Part shown: positions 24,853 through 31,958 of the stretch, in pieces
Position numbering within the stretch: the first letter of the stretch is position 1
Layout of the letters: every line of letters begins with the position of its first letter
Assembly: GCF_022678645.1 (NCBI RefSeq)
Contig: NZ_JALBWV010000074.1
Location: forward strand, 1 to 39,956
Reading direction: 5' to 3'
Length of the DNA stretch: 39,956 nucleotides
Origin: Saccharopolyspora soli
GTDB taxonomy: Bacteria > Actinomycetota > Actinomycetes > Mycobacteriales > Pseudonocardiaceae
The notes under the pieces: generated by a model
The model's input: the letters and a program-made list of their open reading frames with translations, nothing else
Told to the model about the DNA's origin: nothing
The model's database searches: none
Made by a program: the position numbers and the translations under genes

Positions 24853-26079
24853 CTAATCCCGCAACAAGCCCCCAACCCGCGCACGGTCCAGGCCACCCCA
24901 CACCGGGAACGCCACCAACCAAGCCGCCACCAGCAGGTAGACCGCGGCAACGGCCCACAAGGCGGTGCGCAACCCGACGCCGTCCACCAACACCCCACCC
25001 ACCAGAGCACCGACCGGGCCACCGGCGAAGGCGGCCGCACTGGTCAGCCCGAAAACCCGGCCGCGCATAACGGGTTCGACGCGCTCGTAGGCGACCACCG
25101 CCAGGGCCGGGTTGATAGCTCCGCTGGCCAACCCCGCAACCCCGACCGCGACCAGCACCGCGGGCAAACCGGGTTCTAGCGCCAAGACCGCGTATCGCGG
25201 CGGGCCCGAGATCGCGATGGCGGTGGCGAGCACGAGCCGCCGGGGCAACCGAGGGCCGAGCAACGTGTAGCCGAGATTCCCCAGCAGCGCGGCACCGCCC
25301 ATAACGCCCGTGATCGCGCCGAGGGCAACCGGGCTGCCTAGCACCTCGGCGGCGTAGACGGGGTGGAAGACACTGATCGCGGCCAGATCCAGGGTGTTGA
25401 TCAACAAGACCATCACCACGGTCAGCACCAGCAAACGGTCCGAGAGCAGCGCGCGAGCGCCGTCCCGAAGATCGTCGAGATAACCGGTGCGCGGCCGCGA
25501 GACCCGAGCACCGGGCACGCCAACCGCGACCAGACCGGCGGCGAGCGCGAAAACCATTGCGGTCCAAGCCAGAACGATAGGTTCGGCAACGATTGCCAGG
25601 GCGGCGCCGCCCAGTGGCGCACCGATCATCCGCGCTGCGCGGGTAACCGCGTCGATGCCCGCTGAACCGCGCTCCAACGGCATTCCGGCGACCGCGATCA
25701 ACTCCGGAACCACAGCTCGGCGTGCAGTCTCCCCAGGCGCCCTGCTGGCCCCGAGCAGGACGGCGAGCACGAACAACTGCCACATCGCCAGCCCGGATGT
25801 CGCGTGCAGCAACGGAATCGCGGCCACCACGGCAGCCGCCGCGAGATCGGAACCCACGGCAGCGCGGCGTGCGCCCAAGCGATCCACCAGCGGACCGCCC
25901 ATCGCCGCCAACGCGACCAGCCCGGCCAACTCCGCCGCCGCGACCGCGCCCACCAGCGTCGCGCTCCCGGTGAGCGCCAGGACGAACCACGGGATCACGA
26001 GCAACGCCACCGTGGTCGCCAACACCGATACACCGGTGGACAGCCACAGCAGGACGATCGGCGCCCGGCGCCTCGTCAC
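24853..26079 (-). CDS. MFS transporter, probable exporter
   Basis: The product is 408 residues with twelve predicted membrane segments. The start is GTG 26079, overlapping the ArsR gene stop (GTGA). The loop between segments 2 and 3 is GGPLVDRLGARRAAVGSD, and the second half has RRLVLATAIA and RGRVFGLTSAA. Pairing with a coupled ArsR-type regulator and the overall pattern fit drug or metabolite exporters related to the MdtG/macrolide-efflux group. Substrate unknown. Confidence 0.85.
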   Translation of the reverse strand: MTRRRAPIVLLWLSTGVSVLATTVALLVIPWFVLALTGSATLVGAVAAAELAGLVALAAMGGPLVDRLGARRAAVGSDLAAAAVVAAIPLLHATSGLAMWQLFVLAVLLGASRAPGETARRAVVPELIAVAGMPLERGSAGIDAVTRAARMIGAPLGGAALAIVAEPIVLAWTAMVFALAAGLVAVGVPGARVSRPRTGYLDDLRDGARALLSDRLLVLTVVMVLLINTLDLAAISVFHPVYAAEVLGSPVALGAITGVMGGAALLGNLGYTLLGPRLPRRLVLATAIAISGPPRYAVLALEPGLPAVLVAVGVAGLASGAINPALAVVAYERVEPVMRGRVFGLTSAAAFAGGPVGALVGGVLVDGVGLRTALWAVAAVYLLVAAWLVAFPVWGGLDRARVGGLLRD

Positions 26080-26624
26080 GGGCGCGATCGGGGAAAGGCT
26101 TGGAACTGGAAGCTGACCTGCTCGTCACCGTCCTCGGCAGGTCGGCGAAACTCGTCGAGCAGACCGTGGATTCGCCGGGTCAGCTCCGAAAGCTCTTCCG
26201 GCGTCAGCGAAAGCAGCGTGTCCGACAACGAGGACGCCTTGATCCAAGCCCTTGACCACTGCTGCCGCTCGGCCAGGAACGCCGCGCTGTCGTGGTAGTG
26301 CGTCGTGACGACCTCGTGCAGGTACACCTCCAGCGCGCCGCGCGATTCGGCGTGCTGGCCGAGTTCGTCGGTGTCCAGCACCGTGTGTTCGTGCACCGCT
26401 CGCCACCAGCGCTCCCGCCGGTTGCCCCGCTCGGTGTCCTCTTCGACGAAGCCGTGCTCGGCGAGCTGTCTGAGATGCCAACTGGTGGTCCCGCTGCGCT
26501 CCCCCACCCGCTCGGCCAACTGGGTGGCCGTGGCTGGCCCGTCGGTGCGAAGCATCCCCAACAACCGCACCCGCAGCGGATGCGCCAGCCCACGCAGGCT
26601 CTTCGCGTCGAGCACCCGATCCAT
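26076..26624 (-). CDS. ArsR-family winged-helix regulator
   Basis: The product is 182 residues from ATG 26624 (MDRVLDAKSLRGLAHPLRVRLLG). A TTG 36 nt further upstream is in frame but less likely. The winged helix is residues 8-75, with ATATQLAERVGERSGTTSWHL as the recognition region (TQLAERVGERSGTTSWHLR). No cysteine metal site is visible, so it is not a classical arsenic sensor; it belongs to the larger group with a C-terminal helical extension (LTPEELSELTRRIHGLLDEF). It is coupled to the exporter gene and probably represses it. An inverted repeat lies directly upstream. Confidence 0.88.
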   Translation of the reverse strand: MDRVLDAKSLRGLAHPLRVRLLGMLRTDGPATATQLAERVGERSGTTSWHLRQLAEHGFVEEDTERGNRRERWWRAVHEHTVLDTDELGQHAESRGALEVYLHEVVTTHYHDSAAFLAERQQWSRAWIKASSLSDTLLSLTPEELSELTRRIHGLLDEFRRPAEDGDEQVSFQFQAFPRSRP

Positions 26625-26637
26625 GCCGGGAGCATAG

Positions 26638-26675
26638 AACCACCAAGAACTCTCTGCCAAGACTCATTGGTGGTT
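26638..26675. promoter_or_regulatory. Inverted repeat AACCACCAA-N20-TTGGTGGTT upstream of arsR
   Basis: A perfect 9-bp inverted repeat in the 64-bp gap between the ptsH stop and the arsR start. It could be the ArsR operator, or a weak terminator for ptsH; the 20-nt loop and the lack of a GC-rich stem favour an operator. Confidence 0.45.
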
Positions 26676-26688
26676 GTCTTCGGTCCGG

Positions 26689-26970
26689 TCAGGAGGGGGC
26701 TGGGTCCTTGTCCGGGTCGTGTTCGAGGACGGTGGCGAGTTCGTCCAGGGCTGCTTCGCTGGAACTGGTCAGCTCGACTTCTTCGCCGTGCTTGGCGCCC
26801 AGCGCCATCAGGCCGAGGGTGCTGCGGGCATCGACCGGTGGCCCGGCTGCACCGTCGACGATCTTGGCGATGGTGACTAGCTCGGATTGCGCGGCTGCGG
26901 CCTGGGCGAGCAGCGCGGCGGGACGGGCGTGCAGCCCGACCGAAGCGGCGATGCGGACACGACGTTGCAT
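26689..26970 (-). CDS. ptsH: Phosphocarrier protein HPr
   Basis: Relays phosphate from enzyme I to EIIA in the phosphotransferase system. The product has 93 residues from ATG 26970, with AAAGGA 6 nt upstream. The active-site histidine is H14 in GLHARPAALL. The regulatory-serine region is DARSTLGLMALGAKHGE (S50, slightly later than usual). An alternative ATG at 27123, overlapping the fruA stop, is in frame and would add 51 residues (beginning MSSPVSTSAFLNR) translated from the 131-bp repeat. I regard the short form as native because the HPr fold starts at MQRRVRIAAS. No enzyme I gene is present in the window. Confidence 0.93.
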   Translation of the reverse strand: MQRRVRIAASVGLHARPAALLAQAAAAQSELVTIAKIVDGAAGPPVDARSTLGLMALGAKHGEEVELTSSSEAALDELATVLEHDPDKDPAPS

Positions 26971-26984
26971 TGCAGGTCCTTTCA

Positions 26985-27115
26985 CAGTTCCGCCTCTCCG
27001 CGATTCACGGCGGAGGTGGCGTCCAGCACGAATCTCCCGTTTCGCGGTTTCTCGTGGCTGGCTTGCGTCACGGTCCCCTGAGATGCGGTTGAGGAAGGCC
27101 GAGGTTGACACAGGG
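26985..27115 (-). repeat. 131-bp start-codon-associated intergenic repeat, copy 3, inside the fru operon
   Basis: Minus-strand copy between fruA and ptsH, same length as copy 1. It starts 8 nt after an ATG (27123-27121) that overlaps the fruA stop (ATGA) and ends 14 nt before the ptsH ATG. The frame from that ATG crosses the repeat without a stop and continues in frame into ptsH (exactly 51 codons). The frame corresponds to that giving PVST..NR..GDRDA.QP.ETAKREIRAGR in copy 2. Flanks show no clear direct repeat. Confidence 0.85.
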
Positions 27116-27119
27116 CTAC

Positions 27120-28574
27120 TCATGCTGCGACCGGTTCGGGTGCGAGTTCCGGCGCGCTGCGGCGGCCGAGTTGTTTGGCGAACAGCACCACCGCCGCGCT
27201 CACCGCGACCCCGACGGCGATGGCGAGCAGGTATGGCAGCGGGTTCCCCACCAGCGGCAGGACGAAGATCCCGCCGTGCGGTGCGCGCAGCGTGGCACCG
27301 AAGGCCATCGACAGCGCCCCGGTCGTCGCCGAGCCGACCACAATGGACGGAATCACCCGCAGCGGATCGCCCGCCGCGAACGGGATCGCGCCTTCGGTGA
27401 TGAACGACGCGCCGAGCAGCCAGGCGGTCCGGCCGCTGGCCCGCTCGGCCGGGGTGAACAGTTTGCCGCGCAGCGCGGCGGCCAGCGCGAGCGCCAGCGG
27501 CGGGACCATCCCGGCGGCCATCACCGCGGCCATGATCTCCAGCGATGCCGTGGTGCCGGTGCTCAGCCCGCCGACCGCGAAGGTGTAGGCGACCTTGTTG
27601 ATCGGCCCGCCCATGTCGAAGGCGATCATCGCGCCGAGCAGCGCGCCCAGCAGCGCCGCGTTCGCCCCGGACAGGCCGGTGAGCCAGCCGGTCAGCCCGG
27701 TCATGGCCAGCGCGATGGGTTTGCCGATCACCACGAACATCAGCACGCCGACCACCAGCGAGCCCAGCAGCGGCAAGACCACCACCGGCATGACTCCGGC
27801 GACCCCGCGCGGCACCTTGATCCGCTTCAGCCCGGCGATCACCGCACCGGCCAGCAGACCGGCGATGAGACCGCCCAGGAAGCCCGCGCCGACCGTCACC
27901 GCCACCGCCCCGCCGACGAAACCGGGTGCGATCGCGGGCCGGTCGGCGATGGCGAAGGCGATGAACCCGGCCAGCACCGGGACGAGGAATTCGAAGGCGA
28001 GCGAGCCGATCTGGTTCGCCAGGGCCGCCCAGCTGATCAGGCTCGCGGCGTCGAACTGCTCGGTGACCGGTGGCGCGTCGGTGATCTGGTAACCGCCGAG
28101 CGCGAAGCTCAACGCGATCAGCAGGCCACCGGCGGCCACGAACGGGATCATGTAGCTCACGCCGGTCATCAACCACTGCCGCAGCCGGGTGCCGAAACCG
28201 GCGCCCGCTACGACCTTGCTGGCCAGTTCCGGTTCCTCGGCAGCGGGTTCCGCCGCCCCGGCCGGTCGCTGCGCGGCGGCGACCTTGGCGCGCTCCAGCA
28301 GACCGGCCGCGTCGTTGATGGCCTGCTTGACGGTGACTTCCACGACCGGTTTGCCCGCGAACCGGTCCCGGTCGCGCACCCCGACGTCGGCGGCGAGGAT
28401 CACCGCGTCGGCCGCCCGGATGTCCGCTGTGGACAGTGGTGTCGAACCGGCCGAACCCTGGGTTTCGACCTGCATGTCGTCCCCGGCGGCCTTGGCGGCC
28501 TGCTCCAGCGCCTCGGCGGCCATGTAGGTGTGCGCGATGCCGGTGGGGCAGGCGGTGACGGCGACGTACTTCAC
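27120..28574 (-). CDS. fruA: PTS fructose transporter subunit EIIBC
   Basis: Imports fructose and phosphorylates it at O1. The product has 484 residues from GTG 28574, overlapping the EIIA gene stop (GTGA). The EIIB domain (1 to about 100) has the phosphorylated cysteine C9 in TACPTGIAHTYMAAEAL. An Ala/Glu-rich linker (PAGAAEPAAEEPE) leads to the EIIC membrane domain from about residue 130: LMTGVSYMIPFVAAGGLLIAL, FDMGGPINKVAY and ITEGAIPFAAGDPLRV are typical of the fructose-mannitol family. EIIA is a separate upstream gene, the usual actinobacterial split. The stop overlaps an ATG from which the inserted repeat is translated. Confidence 0.95.
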   Translation of the reverse strand: MKYVAVTACPTGIAHTYMAAEALEQAAKAAGDDMQVETQGSAGSTPLSTADIRAADAVILAADVGVRDRDRFAGKPVVEVTVKQAINDAAGLLERAKVAAAQRPAGAAEPAAEEPELASKVVAGAGFGTRLRQWLMTGVSYMIPFVAAGGLLIALSFALGGYQITDAPPVTEQFDAASLISWAALANQIGSLAFEFLVPVLAGFIAFAIADRPAIAPGFVGGAVAVTVGAGFLGGLIAGLLAGAVIAGLKRIKVPRGVAGVMPVVVLPLLGSLVVGVLMFVVIGKPIALAMTGLTGWLTGLSGANAALLGALLGAMIAFDMGGPINKVAYTFAVGGLSTGTTASLEIMAAVMAAGMVPPLALALAAALRGKLFTPAERASGRTAWLLGASFITEGAIPFAAGDPLRVIPSIVVGSATTGALSMAFGATLRAPHGGIFVLPLVGNPLPYLLAIAVGVAVSAAVVLFAKQLGRRSAPELAPEPVAA

Positions 28575-29023
28575 GGCGTGACCTCCTCGCGCACGTACTT
28601 GGCGAGCTGCGCCGCGTCGGTGGCTTCCAGCAGGGTCTGCTTGAACTCGGCGCGCACCAGCCGCCGGGCCAGCGCGGCCAGCACCGTGAGGTGGTCCTCG
28701 TCGCCGCCTTCCGGTGCGGCGATGAGGAAGATGAGCTTCGCCGGGCCGTCCGCGGCGCCGAAGTCGACACCGCTGGCGCTGCGGCCGAAGGCCAGCGACG
28801 GCGCGGTCACCGCCGCCGAGCGGCAGTGCGGGATGCCGATGCCGCCTTCCAGACCGGTCGGCATCTGCTGTTCGCGGGCTTCGACGTCGGCCAGGAACCG
28901 GTCGAGGTCGGTGACCCGCCCGGCGGCCACCAGCCGCTCGGCCAGGTCGCGCAGCACCGCCTGCCGGTCGGTGCCGACCAGGTCCAGTTCGACCAGGTCC
29001 TGGGTGATCAGTTCGGTTGTCAT
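28571..29023 (-). CDS. PTS fructose transporter subunit EIIA
   Basis: The product has 150 residues. It takes phosphate from HPr and passes it to the EIIB domain. The phosphorylated histidine is H66 in GIGIPHCRS, followed by the conserved SLAFGRSASGVDF and IFLIAAPEGGDEDHL. The ATG overlaps the fruK stop (ATGA) and the stop overlaps the fruA GTG (GTGA), so the subunits are made in tight coupling. Confidence 0.94.
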   Translation of the reverse strand: MTTELITQDLVELDLVGTDRQAVLRDLAERLVAAGRVTDLDRFLADVEAREQQMPTGLEGGIGIPHCRSAAVTAPSLAFGRSASGVDFGAADGPAKLIFLIAAPEGGDEDHLTVLAALARRLVRAEFKQTLLEATDAAQLAKYVREEVTP

Positions 29024-29964
29024 GCCGCCACTCCGCTGAGGCTCACTGATTTGTCCACTGCGTCCACCCGCACCCGCTGCGCGTGGACCTCGTCCGGTCC
29101 GGGCATCCGGCTGCCAGCCAACCCGACCGCCGCCGTCCCGTACGCGACGGCGGTGCGCAGCGCGGTGGGACCGGTGCTACCCGCCCGCAAGAATCCGGCG
29201 AGCATCGCGTCCCCGGCGCCGACGGTGCTGCGCAGCTCGGTCGCGGTGCTCGTGGCATGCCAGGTGCCGGTCTCGGCGACCAGCACCGCACCCAACTGCC
29301 CGAGGCTCACCAGCACGGTCGCCACGCCGCCAACCCGCAGCTGGTGCGCGACGTCCAGCACCTCGCCGAGGTCGCGCAGCGGCCCGCCAGCCAGCTCCGA
29401 GAGTTCGGCGAGGTTCGGCTTGACCAGGTCGGGCGCTGCCCGGCAGGCCAGTGCCAGCGGCACGCCCGAGGTGTCGACGCCGACCCGCGCCCCGCAACGC
29501 CGGGCGGCGACGACGAGCCGCGCGTGCAGGTCGTCCGGGCATCCGGCGGGCAGGCTGCCGCAGGTCACCACCCAGTCCGCCCGAGCGGCGAGTTCGGCGG
29601 CGGTGCGCTCCAGCGCCGCGACCTCGGGCGCGCTGAGTTCTGGTCCGGGTTCGTTGAACTTGCTGGTGGTGCCGTCGTTTTCCACCACCGCGAGGTTGCT
29701 GCGGGTCGGGGCGTGCACCGGCACCTCCACCACCGGTACCGCCTCGGCTGCCAGCAGTTCCGCGAGCTGCGTCCCTTCCGCACCGCCGGACGGCAGCACT
29801 GCCAGCGTCGGCACCTCCGCCGCAGCCAGCGCGCGGGCGACGTTCACGCCCTTGCCGCCCGGGTCCAGGCGCACCCGGACGGTGCGGTGCACCGCACCGG
29901 GCACCAGCCGGTCCACCTGCACGGTGCGGTCCAGGCTCGGGTTTGGCGTAACGGTCACGATCAC
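29020..29964 (-). CDS. fruK: 1-phosphofructokinase
   Basis: PfkB-family kinase that converts fructose-1-phosphate, the PTS product, to fructose-1,6-bisphosphate. The product has 314 residues from GTG 29964 (overlap GTGA with fruR). The N-terminus MIVTVTPNPSLDRTVQVDRL and the signature LDPGGKGVNVARAL are typical of FruK. The catalytic aspartate and anion hole lie in STVGAGDAMLAGFL near residue 245. Confidence 0.95.
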   Translation of the reverse strand: MIVTVTPNPSLDRTVQVDRLVPGAVHRTVRVRLDPGGKGVNVARALAAAEVPTLAVLPSGGAEGTQLAELLAAEAVPVVEVPVHAPTRSNLAVVENDGTTSKFNEPGPELSAPEVAALERTAAELAARADWVVTCGSLPAGCPDDLHARLVVAARRCGARVGVDTSGVPLALACRAAPDLVKPNLAELSELAGGPLRDLGEVLDVAHQLRVGGVATVLVSLGQLGAVLVAETGTWHATSTATELRSTVGAGDAMLAGFLRAGSTGPTALRTAVAYGTAAVGLAGSRMPGPDEVHAQRVRVDAVDKSVSLSGVAA

Positions 29965-30722
29965 GCCAGCACCACTTCCACTTCAACCTGCTTGAGCTCG
30001 TCCAGCGCTGCCTCGTCGAGCCCCTCGTCGGTGACCACGATGTCGATCTCGGACAGCTCGGCGAACCGGCTGAACTGGTCGTCGCCGTACTTGCTGTGGT
30101 CGGCGAGCAGCACCCGCTTGCGGCAGGCCGTGACCATCGCCGCCTTCACCGCGGACTCCGCCGGATCCGGGGTGGTGCAGCCGCGGGCGGCCGAGAAGCC
30201 GTTGGTGCCGAAGAACCCGACGTCGATGGTGAGGCCGCGCAGCACGTCGAGCGCCCAGGACTCCACCGACGCCAGCGTGGTGCTGCGGATCCGCCCACCG
30301 AGCAGGTGCAAGCTGTAGTTGTTCCGGGTGGCGAGCTGGTTGGCGACCGGCAGCGAGTTGGTGACGACGGTCAGCTCGCGGTCAGCGGGCAGCAGGCCCG
30401 CCAGCCGCGCGGTCGTGGTGCCCGCGTCCAGCAGCACGGTGCCGCGGCTGGGCACCCGGTCGAGCGCGGCTCGGGCGATGCGTTCCTTCTCGGCCGCGTT
30501 GGTCTGGTCCCGCAGCGGGACACCGGGTTCGAAGTCGAGCCGTTCCACCGGGATCGCGCCGCCGTACACGCGCCGCACCAGTCCCTGGCGTTCGAGCGCG
30601 GCGAGATCGCGGCGGATGGTCTCGGGCGCCACTTCGAACTCGGCCGCCGCCGCAGTGACGTCGATGCGCCCGTCGCGCCGCGCCCGCTGCGCCAGCAACT
30701 GCTGCCGCTCCGCCCCGTACAT
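29961..30722 (-). CDS. fruR: DeoR-family regulator of the fructose operon
   Basis: The product has 253 residues, starting at ATG 30722. The DeoR helix-turn-helix lies at residues 5-57 (IDVTAAAAEFEVAPETIRRDL, key part FEVAPETIRRDLAALERQG), followed by the sugar-phosphate sensor domain (VLLDAGTTTARLAGLL near 98, DVGFFGTNGFS near 168, LLADHSKYG). The effector is expected to be fructose-1-phosphate. It is the first gene of a leftward operon in which fruK, EIIA and fruA all overlap their predecessor, so it controls its own transcript. Direct repeats upstream are the likely binding sites. Confidence 0.94.
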   Translation of the reverse strand: MYGAERQQLLAQRARRDGRIDVTAAAAEFEVAPETIRRDLAALERQGLVRRVYGGAIPVERLDFEPGVPLRDQTNAAEKERIARAALDRVPSRGTVLLDAGTTTARLAGLLPADRELTVVTNSLPVANQLATRNNYSLHLLGGRIRSTTLASVESWALDVLRGLTIDVGFFGTNGFSAARGCTTPDPAESAVKAAMVTACRKRVLLADHSKYGDDQFSRFAELSEIDIVVTDEGLDEAALDELKQVEVEVVLA

Positions 30723-30738
30723 GCCCGTTGTCCTCCGA

Positions 30739-30786
30739 TTGATGCCTGTTGTTGCCTGATTGTGCCCCTTGTTGCCTCATTGTCAA
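30739..30786 (-). promoter_or_regulatory. fru operon promoter with FruR-type direct repeats
   Basis: On the plus strand TTGTTGCCTSATTG occurs at 30749-30762 and 30769-30782 (20 bp apart), with a degenerate third copy at 30739-30751. On the transcribed strand a perfect TTGACA (30786-30781) and an ACAATC hexamer (30763-30758) are 17 bp apart, so the repeats cover both promoter boxes. DeoR-type repressors commonly bind such direct repeats. Confidence 0.65.
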
Positions 30787-30810
30787 GACCTGCGAAAACT
30801 CGCTGTTTCG

Positions 30811-30856
30811 CTCGTGAGTGGCTGGCCGGGCTGGAACCCGGCTAGGCACTCACGAG
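30811..30856. repeat. REP-like hairpin CTCGTGAGTG/CACTCACGAG between divergent genes
   Basis: A 10-bp perfect outer stem, internal loop and inner stem CCGGG/CCCGG with a CTGGAA loop. It has the same outer stem as the terminator-like hairpins at 22921 and 31913 but lies between the divergent fruR and exonuclease genes, where a terminator is not expected. It starts 94 bp upstream of the exonuclease start. Confidence 0.6.
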
Positions 30857-30904
30857 CCGCACCTGCCACGCATCCGCCGAGTCCGCGTGACAAGCTGGCG
30901 CACT

Positions 30905-31837
30905 GTGACTGGTCCTCTGATGCTCGTGGATTCGGCCGGGTTGTGGTTCCGCTCGTACTACGCGCTGCCCGACTCGCTGACCGCCCCGGATGGCACACCG
31001 GTGAACTCGGTGCGCGGGTTCTGCGACATGCTCGCGAAGCTGATCGCCGACCGCCGCCCGTCCCGGCTGGTGGCCTGCCTGGACAACGACTGGCGCCCGC
31101 AGTTCCGGGTCGACGCGCTGCCCTCCTACAAGGCGCACCGGGTGGCCGAGGACGACCCGGCTGCCGAGGAAGTGCCCGACACGCTGTCCCCACAGATCCC
31201 GGTGATCCTCGAAGTGCTCGACGCGGCGGGCGTGGCCACCGCCGAAGCCGAGGGCTTCGAGGCCGACGACGTCATCGGCGCGCTGGCCGATCGGGAGGAT
31301 CGGGACCCGGTGGAGGTCGTCACCGGCGACCGCGACCTGTTCCAGCTGGTGCGCGCCGAACCGACGCCGGTTCGGGTGATCTACATCGGCGCCGGACTGG
31401 CGAAGGCGCAGGACTACGGCCCGGCCGAACTCGCCGAGAAGTACGCCCTGACGGCCGACCGGGCCGGAGACGACTACGCGGACATGGCTGTGCTGCGCGG
31501 AGATCCGTCGGACGGGCTGCCCGGTGTGGCGGGCATCGGCGAGAAGACGGCGGCGAAGCTGATCAACCAGTTCGGCTCGCTGGAAGTGCTCCTGGCAGCC
31601 GCCGAAGGCGGCGATCCCCGCCTGACCCCACGGGTCCGGGCCAAACTCGCCGAAGCGGCGGACTACCTCGCAGCAGCACCATCGGTGGTCCGAGTCGCCC
31701 GCGACGCCCCAGTGGTCCTAGACCGCCCCGACCCACTCCAGAAGTCCACTGTAGACACCAACCGCCTAGCCGAACTCCAAACCACCTGGGGCCTGAGCGC
31801 CAGCATCAACCGCCTGATAGCGGCCCTCACCACCTGA
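30905..31837 (+). CDS. 5'-3' exonuclease (PIN/FEN type, Pol I N-terminal-like)
   Basis: The product has 310 residues from GTG 30905 (VTGPLMLVDSAGLWFRSYYALPD). GTG 30887 and ATG 30920 are possible alternatives. The protein is the stand-alone 5'-nuclease homologous to the N-terminal domain of DNA polymerase I, active on flaps and RNA primers. Metal-site motifs are DSAGLWFRSYY, CLDNDWRPQFR, EGFEADDVIGAL, VTGDRDLFQLV and DYADMAVLRGDPSDGLPGV, followed by the helix-hairpin-helix IGEKTAAKLINQFGSLE. It corresponds to Rv2090 in M. tuberculosis, where it also lies near pepE and helY. Confidence 0.92.
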   Translation: MTGPLMLVDSAGLWFRSYYALPDSLTAPDGTPVNSVRGFCDMLAKLIADRRPSRLVACLDNDWRPQFRVDALPSYKAHRVAEDDPAAEEVPDTLSPQIPVILEVLDAAGVATAEAEGFEADDVIGALADREDRDPVEVVTGDRDLFQLVRAEPTPVRVIYIGAGLAKAQDYGPAELAEKYALTADRAGDDYADMAVLRGDPSDGLPGVAGIGEKTAAKLINQFGSLEVLLAAAEGGDPRLTPRVRAKLAEAADYLAAAPSVVRVARDAPVVLDRPDPLQKSTVDTNRLAELQTTWGLSASINRLIAALTT

Positions 31838-31847
31838 TCGTTGAACA

Positions 31848-31896
31848 GGTGAGGGGCACCCGTGACCCAGTTACTTGGTCACGGGTGCCCCTCACC
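31848..31896. terminator. Perfect 20-bp hairpin terminator
   Basis: GGTGAGGGGCACCCGTGACC (31848-31867) pairs perfectly with 31877-31896 around a 9-nt loop, 10 bp after the exonuclease stop, between convergent genes. Confidence 0.88.
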
Positions 31897-31912
31897 CCTC
31901 ACCCGAAATGGG

Positions 31913-31958
31913 GTCGTGAGTGCGAAACCCGGTTGGAGCCGGTTTTCGCGCTCACGAC
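31913..31958. terminator. Second hairpin terminator (GTCGTGAG family) reaching the S8 protease stop
   Basis: Arms GTCGTGAGTGCGAAACCCGG and its near complement ending CTCACGAC form a 20-bp stem with one wobble and one mismatch and a 6-nt loop. Together with 31848-31896 this gives one strong terminator for each direction. Confidence 0.75.

Noticed and set aside
27001..27081. Antisense peptide in the 131-bp repeat (FRGF.WLACVTVP in all three copies)
   Set aside because: Nucleotide conservation explains it; substitutions are mainly non-synonymous and no start codon is conserved.
26689..28770. A 693-codon frame that joins an out-of-frame reading of the fruA region to ptsH
   Set aside because: Only the last 93 codons (HPr) and possibly 51 preceding codons from the repeat make sense; the rest is a shadow of the EIIBC gene in another frame.
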